Source: Fragilariopsis cylindrus CCMP1102
Taxonomy: Eukaryota; Bacillariophyta; Bacillariophyceae; Bacillariales; Bacillariaceae
Direction: 5' to 3'
DNA length: 64,000 nucleotides
NCBI GenBank assembly: GCA_900095095.1
Contig: FMBT01000441.1
Span: 39,631-103,630 of the forward strand
In this document: positions 10,955 to 20,804 of the stretch, in pieces
Numbering within the stretch: position 1 is the first letter of the stretch
Layout of the letters: every line of letters begins with the position of its first letter
Notes under the pieces: model-generated
Database searches by the model: none
What the model saw: the letters and a program-made list of their open reading frames with translations, nothing else
What the model was told of the DNA's origin: nothing
Made by a program: the position numbers and the translations under genes

Positions 10955-11562
10955 CCGTCGTTTACGTTGTCGTCATCGTCTGATGATGATAATACCATAT
11001 CTAATATTTTATCATTTGATAATAGTACATTACGATATTTTTTATTATTACTTTTATCAAAAACAACAGGTCCATTCCCACAAAGAGAACAACAAACACC
11101 TGGTTGTACAACAACACCAACAGCATCATTATCATCAGTACCATCACCAGTTATTGACGACGATGATGATGATGATGATGATGATGATGATAAGGCCTGT
11201 AATTTTAATAATGCTTGATTAGCACCATCCGCAATACATCCAGGTGACATACAAACTTCAAGATTCATGATAGACGACGTCGTCATAGTTGAAGGAGAAG
11301 ATGAAGAAGGGCTACTAATACTTCCCAGAAGTAACGAATTTGTCTTCGTCGTCGTCGTCGCGAATAAAAATGACAACGTTGATGAGTGTCGTCGTTGCCG
11401 TTGTTGCTGTTGCTGATGTTGTTGCTGATGTTGTCGTCGACAATAATAATCAATACCACTATAGCCACTAATACCGCGAAAAGCAAATACAAGTAATGAC
11501 GAAGAAGAAATTCCTATCATCATGAGAATGAGAAGAAAAAACAATAATAATAATATCGTCAT
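10321..11562 (-). CDS. Plastid-targeted thioredoxin-like 2Fe-2S / TPR protein
   Basis: The N-terminus is a signal peptide with an aromatic cleavage site (ISSSSLLVFA-FRG) followed by a Ser/Thr/Gln-rich stretch, the bipartite import signal of secondary plastids. A segment with CMSPGC and, about 50 residues later, CCSLCGNGPVV gives the spaced Cys pairs of thioredoxin-like 2Fe-2S ferredoxins. A TPR-like region follows (LYFDGDKALKSKDYISAIEK, NAYCNKAN). The frame breaks near 10625, 10480 and 10410. Conserved-looking coding continues across each break (LLLNDINDTIIFAEKASEL, ELHVLESLFDLLEIDD, KPIMDVNKRRTLGFRLT) to a stop at 10321. Every break acts as one missing base. Long Ser, Asp and Gln runs are microsatellite encoded. 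A redox or protein-interaction role in the plastid is inferred. Confidence 0.6.
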
Positions 11563-12221
11563 TGACTTGACTTAAAGATAATTATTACGACTAGTAACGA
11601 AGCGAAAAGCAGTCCGTCCTCTCTGTTAATGTTAGTTAATGCTAGCTAATGTTGTTTGCTGTGCCGATATGCCGATGAGAGGTGGAGATATGAAGAGGTA
11701 AAAAAGACGTGATATATTATTTTTATAATATGATATGTATCGAGAATCCAACATTCAACATTCAACATTCAACATTCAACAGGGCCATACTGTGTATCCT
11801 TCCGAAGATCCTTTCCTTTCACGCGAATTTTAAAAATTGATTAAAATATCCCTCCCCCTCCCCCTTTAATATATTATTACACGTGTAAGTCACTCATTTA
11901 AAGAAAAAGTCAAAAATTCGAATAAGTCACAAACGTGAATGAATCAACCGAATTTTCAACAGGACCATCCTCCGAAAATCCTCCCGTTGATTTAAAAATA
12001 TAAATAAAATTACTTCACATGATGCCGACAATTGAGTTAGCACAACGACGAAGTATATTGTTGTGTGCTTTATTCCAGTTTCAAGTCAAGAATGACATCT
12101 AATACCTCGCTACAACTCCAACTCCAAAAACCAAACAACAGCAAAGTAAAGTAAAGTAAAGTAAAGTAAATCCCAAATGAGAATTTAATTTAAATTAATT
12201 GAATAGCACCCACCTAAACAA
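11563..12221. other. Intergenic between divergent genes
   Basis: Divergent promoter region of the 2Fe-2S/TPR gene and the J-domain gene. It holds a 7-bp array (ATTCAAC)n at about 11752-11780 and a 5-bp array (AAAGT)n at about 12144-12168. No defined promoter motif can be assigned. Confidence 0.6.
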
Positions 12222-12489
12222 ATGATGTTTGTTGCTTCTAGCATAATACGCCGACGTAGTATCATGCCAAGTAGCAGCATTACTGGTAGTACTATTGCAA
12301 TGATGAATAGTTATAATGGAACTAGGCAATTGTTATCGTGGTCATCCTCCTCCTCTTCCTCCTGCCACTGCAACCATTACCGACTTAAGAAGAAATCGGC
12401 GAAGACTATGACAACAATGATAATGAATAGGAATTTTCTTCACAATAACGGCGGCACGAATAGGAAGCCTTATCATTCTACTTCCACCG

Positions 12490-12532
<43 letters not shown>

Positions 12533-13546
12533 GTCATCATCATCACTACTCAATAAAACCAAGGAACAACGATCACCATATGTTGTATTAGAATTATTGA
12601 AACCTTCCAGTAATAATAATATGCATTTTGAAATCACAAAACAGGATATACAAACAGCATTCCGTTCCAAGGCAAAAATTTATCATCCGGATTTAAATCC
12701 ATTGGAATTGCCTATAAAAGAATGTGAATATTTAATGACAGAATTAGTGGATGCCTATGAAACATTAATGATAGGTGGTGGTGACAATGATAATGACAAT
12801 GATTTTATATCCAAATATCAAATAGGACATTCAAATAAAGTTGCATTAGCATGTGAATTATATACGATACAAGAATTACAAATTGATCGATTTCATAATG
12901 TATATCCAATACGGATTGAATATGAAAACGATGAAAACGACGATGAGGGTGAACACATCAACAACAATAGCGAAGACAGCAATCCTTTTACAAGTAGTAA
13001 TGTTGTGAACTCTGATAGCAGTAATATAAGTGCTACCAGTTGTATAAGTACATATAATATATATCCAATACATACACATCCAGATGATAGTGTATTAGAT
13101 TTGAAACGTATAATACAAAATTCACAATATGGAATCGAATGGAATTTAATATCTTCAACAACAACAGATAATGATCATGATCATGATAGCGATGGCAGTA
13201 AAAGCAGTAGCAGTAATATAAGGAAAAGGAAAAAGGATCGTGATGGTATAACAATTGGTTGGGAATTAATTGTTGTTAGGAATCATATTAATCAAATAAT
13301 AATCAAAATAATAACAGTCAAAAGAGAAAAGGAAAGATAAACGACGATGACGATGACGATGACGATTACAATGCCAATGACTACGTCCAGAGCAACAACA
13401 AAATCAGCATCGACGACGAAATCGAAATAGTTCAAGAAGAAGAAGAAAAAGTAGTAGTCAATGAGGTGTTAAGTTATCATTTGTTTCTGGGAGATGACTA
13501 TCAGATTCAAAATGGTGATACAATATATGCTGTTATACGGAAATAA
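12222..13546 (+). CDS. J-domain protein with C-terminal ubiquitin-like fold
   Basis: About 440 residues. A basic, Ser-rich N-terminus (organelle presequence possible) is followed by a J-domain (SPYVVLELL, DIQTAFRSKAKIYHPDLNP, YLMTELVDAYETL) with an intact HPD motif at about residue 154. J-domains stimulate Hsp70 ATPase. After acidic spacers, the C-terminal strands (DDSVLDLKRIIQ, GWELIVV, VLSYHLFLGDDYQIQNGDTI) have the pattern of a ubiquitin-like beta-grasp. The frame breaks near 13295 in an A-rich run, acting as one missing base. Downstream, SQKRKGKIND through YAVIRK stays open to the stop at 13544-13546. Without this extension the ubiquitin-like part would be cut in two. The Ser run (about 12492-12545) is a TCA microsatellite. 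Confidence 0.6.
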
Positions 13547-13679
13547 AATAGAATATAAAACTCATGTATAGAATAGTATGTACGGCGACTTAGTGAGATT
13601 CAATAGGTATATAAAAATAATGTATTATATTGACAAGAATTCATTGGTGTTCTGCAGTTAATATTTCCGTTTTACATAT
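13547..13679. other. 3' spacer
   Basis: Short AT-rich spacer before the tandem-repeat block. Nothing recognised. Confidence 0.5.
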
Positions 13680-14312
13680 ATCAATCCAGAACAGTTTTTT
13701 GACTATCGATATTCTTCTTATCCGTGATGTATATATTCAAATTAAATACGGTAGTTCATAATATATATGTGTTCTTCTTCTTTGCCCCTGGGAAGGAGAA
13801 CAACCCATTCTCCTGCCTTCCTAATTTTGCTCTTGATACAGGAGTACTGTATACGATGATTGCGATATCAAAATTTCCCATGCGGTCTTAATACTCATCC
13901 CGATTTATAAGCAAAATCCAAAAAGGTTTTTTGATTATTGATATTCTTCCGGTCCATGATGTATTCAGATTAAATACGGTTGTTTGTTCATAATATATTA
14001 TTCATTCCCTTTGCCCCTGGCATGGAGAACTCTTGATACTGTACAGGAGTACTGTATACGATACGATGATTGCGATATCAAAATTTCCCGTGCGGTCTTC
14101 ATACTCATTCCGATTTATCAATGCCAGTCCATGATGTATGTATTCAAATTAAATACGGTTGTTAGTTCATAATATATTATTCATTCCTAGTTTCCCTTTG
14201 CCCCTGTTATGGAGATCTCTTGATACAGGGATTACTGTATACGATACGATGATTGCAATATCAAAGTTTCCCGTGCGGTATTCATATTCATTCCGATTTA
14301 TCAATGCCATAT
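13680..14312. repeat. Long tandem repeat, about 180-230 bp unit, three copies
   Basis: Three head-to-tail copies share GATGTAT-ATTCA-ATTAAATACGG, TTTGCCCCTG-ATGGAGA, ACTGTATACGATACGATG and ATCAAAATTTCCCGTGCGGT. The copies begin near 13680, 13907 and 14110 and differ by small indels. No coding sense. Confidence 0.8.
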
Positions 14313-14339
14313 AAGCAATACATATTCTCTTCCCTGACT

Positions 14340-14580
14340 AACTTACTAGTCGTAGTATATATTCAATTTCTTTGCTAGTCGTAGTATATATTCAATTCCT
14401 TTGAATACGTTCTTTGCATACGGTATATGACTAACTTACATTCGTTAACTCTACTTCGGCTCCCAGTCCTCTTCTCTCTTCTCCATTGAATACGTTTTTT
14501 GCATACGGTATGGGAGTCATTCTATTCGTGAACTTTACTTCGGCGACTCCCAGTCCTCTTCTCTCTTCTCCATTCATTCC
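14340..14580. repeat. Nested tandem duplications
   Basis: CTAGTCGTAGTATATATTCA occurs twice (about 14346 and 14376). An about 85-bp unit from GAATACGTTCTTTGCATACGG to CTTCTCTCTTCTCCATT occurs twice (14403-14487 and 14488-14573). These directly follow the larger array. Confidence 0.8.
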
Positions 14581-15098
14581 ATATAAAAATGGCGATGAAA
14601 TCAATATTATTATATATCTTTCTACGATATATATGGGGTCTATTGAAAACGGTTTTTTAATTTACATTTTCCGCGTCCAGAACAAACATTTATGACACTA
14701 GTACGACATTCTCTTGTTCCAGTTACCTATTGCCCTTATGAAAAACACATATTATTTCATTAAGTACACAGATGAAATACCAACACTTATGTTGTAATCA
14801 TAACATGAACACAGATGACTTTTACCAACACTTCTTGGGCAGTTCTAGACTAAGCTAGTCTTGATCCTTCAATATATATGACCAATACAGTATCCTATGG
14901 TACTTATTACAGAATAAAATACCGTATTTTATGCAAAAAGAAGTGTGAAGAAAGACGAGGACAAAAAACTCTACTCAAACCAAACCATCATGTTTAAAAA
15001 AAAGTTCATCGCTCAGTGTTTCCGTGTGTACACATAAATCAAAAATTCAGTACACAAATAAAGTGGAAAAGAAGAAAGTAAAATAAACAAATACCATT
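14581..15098. other. Intergenic, upstream of the MYND-finger gene
   Basis: AT-rich upstream region with no gene recognised. The last 100 bases before 15099 are A-rich, typical of 5' leaders in this window. Confidence 0.5.
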
Positions 15099-16118
15099 AT
15101 GAAGATCGTTGCAAGATCCAATAAAAAGAAAAAAGGGGCTGGTAAGGATAAGAAGCTGAAGAAACAAAAAGAACAAGATGATTTGACGATATCAAAATTA
15201 AATAATCCGGATGGGTATAAAGTATCGAAATTCTTTTTACGTGCGTATGATTTAATTAAAAAGTTTCAAGAACCGGGACAAACGAATGCTCAAGTACGCA
15301 ATGCCTACAAGATCGGGGCTGAAAATGGTTGTATTATCTCCATTAAAGAATATGCCTTAGCATTAGCGGTCCGTCATGAAACGACGAATGATTGTATCCA
15401 ACTCGCATTGCCATGGGCCTTAGAGGGTGCAATTCGTGGTAATAGTGATTGTTATCGGATACTGATTAATATCTACGCGGCCGCCTGTGAAAAAGTAGAT
15501 GCTTATAGTCCCTGTGCCTTATGTGATTATTGGATGAAATTTAGTAATAAATGGGGTATCAAGAATGATACTAAAGATGATAATGAAGAAATCATTACAA
15601 GTAAAGATCAAAAAAAACGTTGTGGTGTCATTCGGAATGAATTAAAAGATACTTTATTATTTAAAGAATGTGCTATGTGTGATGAAGCTGATTCTGTCGA
15701 ATTTAATGTTACATTACAACGATGTGAACAATGTAAAATGTATTATTATTGTTCGGAGAAATGTCAAAGTCATCATTGGAACAATCAAGGTCATCGATCG
15801 GAATGTAAACAATATCAAATATTACAGAAATATCATAAACCATATGCCAAAGAGATCAGGGATGCAATTAAACGTGGTGATGATCCAAAAGATATAGTAA
15901 GACTACAAATCTTACGTAAAAAATTAGGTCTAACACGACCAAGAAATGACTATGAACAATATCAAACTATTAAAGGATCAGAAGAATCAACAGAATTGAC
16001 AGCAGAATTTTCAACATTCTCTTTAGAAGAAGAAACACCTGCAGTAAATCCATATAGTTTACTCATTGCAAGAGAAGATGGAACGGTGTATCTTGGATCT
16101 ATTCCAACAGCGATCTAA
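15099..16118 (+). CDS. MYND zinc-finger protein
   Basis: A single intact frame of 339 residues. A Lys-rich N-terminus (NKKKKGAGKDKKLKKQK) suggests nuclear or nucleolar location. The middle is helical with Sel1/TPR-like character (AYKIGAENG, ALPWALEGAIRGNSDCYRIL). A MYND finger at about residues 190-235 reads CAMC, CEQC, YYCSEKCQSHHW and GHRSEC, with all the expected Cys/His ligands. MYND fingers bind proline-containing peptides and are widespread in diatom proteins of unknown role. The acidic C-terminus ends in REDGTVYLGSIPTAI. The start is the first ATG after an A-rich leader and is well placed. Function beyond protein binding is unknown. Confidence 0.8.
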   Translation: MKIVARSNKKKKGAGKDKKLKKQKEQDDLTISKLNNPDGYKVSKFFLRAYDLIKKFQEPGQTNAQVRNAYKIGAENGCIISIKEYALALAVRHETTNDCIQLALPWALEGAIRGNSDCYRILINIYAAACEKVDAYSPCALCDYWMKFSNKWGIKNDTKDDNEEIITSKDQKKRCGVIRNELKDTLLFKECAMCDEADSVEFNVTLQRCEQCKMYYYCSEKCQSHHWNNQGHRSECKQYQILQKYHKPYAKEIRDAIKRGDDPKDIVRLQILRKKLGLTRPRNDYEQYQTIKGSEESTELTAEFSTFSLEEETPAVNPYSLLIAREDGTVYLGSIPTAI

Positions 16119-17312
16119 AGTAGGTTCCAGTACAGTACAGTACAGTATTTGTATTGTGCATATTGTGTTCATAACTTTATAGGTTTATCCGGTGAATATA
16201 TGATGCAAAACGAAACGGAACGATACTAGATAAGGGAGAATAGCTTCTAATAGTGTACGATATATATGTATATATATATATAATTTTATAAAACTTAAAT
16301 GAAAATAAACAAAACATGAACTGATTCATTCATTCTCGACATACTATTTCTAGCTACGATTATCATTATCTTTACACCAAATACCGAAAGTTTGGCTGTG
16401 TTTTTGTTTTAGATTTGAATTTTGTAAAATGCTGTTCTCTTTTGTGAAGAAGGTAAAAGAACTGTTCTGTTTTCTTTTTTTTAATTGATATATCATTTTC
16501 AGTCCAACTGGGACTGAAAACCCTACCTACTGTATGCCCATTGAAGCGCGATGAAGCATGCAGTGGGCACACGCCCCTGGTAGCAAGCAAAAAGATACCA
16601 AAAGAAAACTGTCCGAAAGGCTCACTAACTTGTTCTATTCGTGAAATAACTGAGCTACCAAAAATTACAACCTAATATATAGATTAAGAAAGTTAAAGAT
16701 ACATCATCGAATATGGAACATCGATCATCATCATCATCATCATCATCATCATAAACTCAGTATCAACCAACAATACATACCTTATCAAATAATCGTATCG
16801 TATTGTGTTACGTGTCCTACTGTTGTTTATAGAAACTTTATGTTGTTGTCGTCGGAAATGGTGATGTCATTTTAGAAGCAGTACAAGTTGCTCGCGTTGC
16901 GATTCATTCATTCATAGTTCACGAGAAGGGAAGGCTTTAAAACGTTACCTACATCATTCATAGGAAAAGAGGGAGAAACGAAAATATTGTAATAAAATAA
17001 GAAAAACCACACTATCGTATGGCTTGATTATCAGAACACTTGAAGGGGATGAAAAAATAGAATTGAGTTGAGTTGAGTTGATAGGTAAGAGAGAAATTGA
17101 GGTGAGAAGACTAGACGTGGCAAATGACGACAAAGGCGTCCAAACAAACAGACTTATCTCTCTCTCCCTTCTTTCTCAACGATTGAATTTACTTACGTTT
17201 TACTGGTACAAGTACAAGTGATTCCTGACTTTTGAATTACATTGCGTTCCTTTTTTCAATCTTTCTTTTAATATATATCAAAAACATTCATTCGTTATTT
17301 GTTTTTATTCGT
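16119..17312. other. Intergenic, nothing coding
   Basis: Contains a TATA dinucleotide tract near 16260-16282, an imperfect hairpin near 16530-16573 (TATGCCCATTG pairing with CAGTGGGCA), a CAT run near 16724-16752 and a GAGTT repeat near 17064-17080. No gene recognised. Confidence 0.6.
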
Positions 17313-19781
17313 TCATTCGATATAAAATTTGTGTTGACCATTATAATGTATTTTCGATTGTTTCGGATAACAAGTGGAACATAAATCATAATCAAAACAT
17401 ATTGAACATTTATATATCATTTTATTGTTATTGCCATTTACAATACTACCAGTATTATTTATTATTTGAGAACATCCATCACAATTTGCAATTTCTTCAT
17501 AAGTTGTTGTTGTTGTTTCTTCTTGTTCCTGTTCTTGATCTTGATCTGTGTCGTGGTCGTCATCTCTATTACTATTAGTCCTGTCTTTCTTGCTGTTATT
17601 AGTAGTGGTGGCGAATAGTGACGACGAAGCAGACATAAAATCAGCCCCAGGAAATACAATTATACGTTCTGGTGGAATTTTACCAATATTAATATTACTT
17701 CCAATATCATCATCGTCATCATCATCATCATCATCATCGTCATCGTCGTGTTCGCCTTTACCACTTTTCTTGTGTGTGTTTTCATCTCGAAGAACCGTTG
17801 TTAATAGTCTTGCTGAAGCGTCTGATGCGGCGTATCTATTACTATTATTATTAATATTCATGCTGGGTCGTGGTGTTGGTGTTGGTGTAGTTTTAGCTGC
17901 TCTATTCTTCCTTTTTCCATTGCTCTTATTGTTACTGTTGCTCTTATTATTATTGTGCATGTTGGTGTTGTTAGTAGTAGTATCAAAACCTAATCCTAAT
18001 TGTTTCCCTAATGCACGTGATATATCATCACAATAACCTAATAGGTAACTATCAAATACATAATCCTTACGAAAATCTATATCCTCATTGTCATTACTAT
18101 CATCATCGTAATTTTGTTTTTGTTTTTTTGGTACTTTAATATTTGGTGTTTTATTAATTAATATTCTTGGTATATTTGTTGGTAAATAGTCGATAACTTT
18201 GGATATTGGTGCCACACTTAAGGATGTACCAATCACAATTAATGCATCAACTTTTTGACGATCATATTCAATACGTTTACTGACATGATTTGATAAATTT
18301 TCACCAAAAAATGTGATACTCGGTTTTAATATACCATTGCAATAATTAGTACTGTCATTATGTTCCTGTTGTGGATACTCGTCATTGTCATTGTCGATGC
18401 CTCCTGATACAGAACGACAACGTTTTCTTATGTTTCTACTACTTGTCCTACTAGGTGATGGGAATGGAGAAGATGCTAAGTTGGATGATGTAGTAGACAT
18501 GCCGTTTTTCTTCTTCTTCTTCTTCTGAGAATTTTGTTTTGATGGTTCTTTGCAATACGGAACGGATCCTGTTTGAATTGATGACATGAAATGTTTTCTA
18601 TTGTTGTCATCGTTCTTATCTTCTTCCCCTTTTGAATCCTCTGATCCTGTTGTTGTCGAACTTGGTGGTGGTGGTGGTGGTGTTGCTGTTGTATTAAAAC
18701 TGTGATTACAACGTAAACACTTTACTTGTTTTAAGGAACCATGACAATACACAATTTTGGATTCGGATACACCTGCTACAGATTCGAATCCATCAATATT
18801 TTGTGTATAGACACGTAATAACATTTTCTTTTTTTCTAATAATGCTAAAAATTTATGTGAATCACTTACGACTGTTGTTTTTGTTTCATTTCCAATAGTT
18901 TCAATTTGTGTTTGTATTTTGTTACCGATCTTATCGGTGGTTCTTTCTTCTTTTTCTTTTTCTTCTTCCTTCTTTTTCAATTTTTGATTCCTCGTATTAT
19001 TATATGTCGCAGCATTCGTCCTCGTCTCTATTTTAGTTTTCTTTTTCATGTTGTTTGTGACTACTACAGCAGTTGTTGATACACCGTCATCATCTTCCTT
19101 CTGTACTATGTCATCCTTCTTCTTGTTCTTATTCAATTTTGGATAATATAATTGTTTTGCAAATTTATAAAATGGTCTTGGATTATCTTTGAAAAATTCA
19201 ATACAAAATAAATCTTCGGGACAACTTAATCCTAATTCATTACGGTCTAATGTATTATATAAACCAATATCTTTGGATCGAAAATCTGGAATACCTAAAC
19301 TTGTGGATATACCAGCACCAACTAATACTACAATATTCTTTTTAAATTTTAATAAATTACAAACATTTTCAAATACATCATCCACTGTGTTAATCTCAGT
19401 ATCATCATCGTCATCATCGTCAACATTTTTGTTACCGTCATTGTTAATGCTTGCAGGGAATTTTCGGGATGGAGGTCGAACCGTTAAATCATATGGCGGA
19501 CGAAGAGCACAACAATCTGTTGGTGGTGGCGGTGGTGGTTTTTCCTTCCTATTATTTTTACGGATTGATTTTTTCATCTTGATATTAGTTCCTGTTCCTC
19601 CTCCCGTTACACCTCCTCCGTCGTCAGCAGCAATAACAGCAGCGGCAAAACCCGAAACAGTAGTCAAAGATCTACTACTAGTACATGTAGATTTCTTCTT
19701 TGTCATGTTTTTATGGTTACTGTATATATAAGTTATGGTTGCTATATTGCATGCCTTCTCCCCTTCGTCGTCATCATCCAC
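17313..19781 (-). CDS. Sirtuin (Sir2) deacylase with C-terminal ZZ zinc finger
   Basis: Up to 822 residues in one intact frame. NAD-binding GAGISTSLGIPDFR lies near residue 155, the TQNIDGFE motif and catalytic His in YCHGS near 330-345, and zinc ligands in CLRC, PYC and NYC. KPSITFFGENL, VIGTSLSVAP and INKTPN follow. Sirtuins remove acyl groups from lysines using NAD. Large low-complexity inserts (Lys/Glu, Thr, Pro, Asp) interrupt the catalytic core. The C-terminus is a ZZ-type finger: CDGC, CSIC, DLCSTCY and two His. The ZZ finger may recognise histone or N-terminal peptides, suggesting a chromatin role. A later Met (MTKKKS, at 19706) is a more plausible start than the first Met at 19781. 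The start is uncertain, the enzyme call is firm. Confidence 0.85.
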   Translation of the reverse strand: MDDDDEGEKACNIATITYIYSNHKNMTKKKSTCTSSRSLTTVSGFAAAVIAADDGGGVTGGGTGTNIKMKKSIRKNNRKEKPPPPPPTDCCALRPPYDLTVRPPSRKFPASINNDGNKNVDDDDDDDTEINTVDDVFENVCNLLKFKKNIVVLVGAGISTSLGIPDFRSKDIGLYNTLDRNELGLSCPEDLFCIEFFKDNPRPFYKFAKQLYYPKLNKNKKKDDIVQKEDDDGVSTTAVVVTNNMKKKTKIETRTNAATYNNTRNQKLKKKEEEKEKEERTTDKIGNKIQTQIETIGNETKTTVVSDSHKFLALLEKKKMLLRVYTQNIDGFESVAGVSESKIVYCHGSLKQVKCLRCNHSFNTTATPPPPPPSSTTTGSEDSKGEEDKNDDNNRKHFMSSIQTGSVPYCKEPSKQNSQKKKKKKNGMSTTSSNLASSPFPSPSRTSSRNIRKRCRSVSGGIDNDNDEYPQQEHNDSTNYCNGILKPSITFFGENLSNHVSKRIEYDRQKVDALIVIGTSLSVAPISKVIDYLPTNIPRILINKTPNIKVPKKQKQNYDDDSNDNEDIDFRKDYVFDSYLLGYCDDISRALGKQLGLGFDTTTNNTNMHNNNKSNSNNKSNGKRKNRAAKTTPTPTPRPSMNINNNSNRYAASDASARLLTTVLRDENTHKKSGKGEHDDDDDDDDDDDDDDIGSNINIGKIPPERIIVFPGADFMSASSSLFATTTNNSKKDRTNSNRDDDHDTDQDQEQEQEETTTTTYEEIANCDGCSQIINNTGSIVNGNNNKMIYKCSICFDYDLCSTCYPKQSKIHYNGQHKFYIE

Positions 19782-19890
19782 ACCTTAATTGTCGTCGTCA
19801 ACAGACGTCTGGAGAGCCCGCGATTGGACAAATTACAATCGAGTCGCGCGTGTTTAAAAAATTTGGCGAGCGTGGAGGGCGCCCGGTAAT
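19782..19890. other. 5' region of the sirtuin gene
   Basis: Short spacer between the sirtuin start and the composite repeat; holds CG-rich words (GAGTCGCGCGTG). Confidence 0.5.
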
Positions 19891-19894
19891 TTTT

Positions 19895-20205
19895 CTTCTG
19901 CGACCAGAATATTTTTTTAGGGCAATTGAGTTTGTTTTGGGGGACAGAAAAACAAAAATGTATAAGCCACTAATAGATTTATCAGTCCGCTAATAGATTT
20001 ATTTTCACACTTATACTTATATTTTTATTTACACTTATACTTATATAAATAAATATTTTAACGTGAACCGTTAGTAAAATACTTATAAATGTATAAGCCA
20101 TTTTCAAAATACATATATAAGTATTTGTCCACTAATAGATTTTTCAGTCCGCTTATAGATATATTTAAAAACTGCGACCAGAATGTTTGTCCCCCAAAAT
20201 AAATA
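19895..20205. repeat. Composite repeat with inverted TTTTGGGGGACA ends
   Basis: TTTTGGGGGACA at about 19935 is repeated inverted (TGTCCCCCAAAA-like) at about 20188. CTGCGACCAGAAT occurs directly at 19898 and 20173. CACTAATAGATTT-TCAGTCCGCT-ATAGAT occurs directly at 19966 and 20130. The arrangement looks like a small non-autonomous element with subterminal repeats, class unknown. Confidence 0.5.
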
Positions 20206-20269
20206 GGTGCGCCCCCTTATTTTAGTATAAGCCTTCAGATAAGATTCCCGCTTCCCCCACAAGCGCCAA

Positions 20270-20446
20270 GAATTAATTTTAATCCCGCGCGATCGTGAGA
20301 AAAGCTTTCGTTCGCGGGCTCTCCTGTGTTCAAAGTTTCAATTTCCAAAATGAGGATTTGCAAATTTCGAATTTTCGTGGAGACCAAGCTGAAGTTTTTA
20401 ATTTGACATTAACGCTAAGTTAAGCAGGCGTTGCACGGAGGAAGTA
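20270..20446. mobile_element. Stowaway-like element, right end
   Basis: Ends in GCGTTGCACGGAGGAAG-TA, nearly identical to the right end of the MITE at 32329-32554. The left terminus is not visible; it is probably truncated. Confidence 0.5.
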
Positions 20447-20804
20447 GGACCTAGGGGAAAGTAGTACACACTGGTACTTTTGATAAGTATACGTATTTGA
20501 TACTTTCTTAAAAACAAGCGAATCCCGTATACTTTTACGCAAGACTGCATGGCGAAGTTCTGAGTGGCGAAGCTTTTGGATGATGAGTGAAAGATATCTT
20601 ATGAAGTGAAAGCGCGATATCTTTTGTTTGGGTTTGGAATCTGACGTGAACCTCTACTACGGTATCATCGCAATAATATAACAAGGCAAACAACAAACAA
20701 CCAACTTCACATAAATAATTAGCTAAGTTCAATTGAAAGGAATAAATAAATAAAATAAACAAAGTGTTTAAAAAGCAACGAACAACGGAAATTAATAATA
20801 CACC
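20447..20804. other. Upstream region of the SURNod19-like gene
   Basis: AT-rich leader, no gene recognised; an opposite-strand frame here appears to be a shadow. Confidence 0.5.

Noticed and set aside
13680-14312. Possible CRISPR-like repeat array
   Set aside because: Units are long, imperfect and continuous with no unique spacers, and the window is eukaryotic.
16530-16573. Imperfect hairpin as a possible ncRNA or element end
   Set aside because: A single short imperfect stem with no flanking repeats; too weak to call.
17548-18036. Plus-strand Leu/Ser-rich frame opposite the sirtuin
   Set aside because: It is the mirror of microsatellite-coded Asp and Asn/Lys runs of a firmly identified gene.
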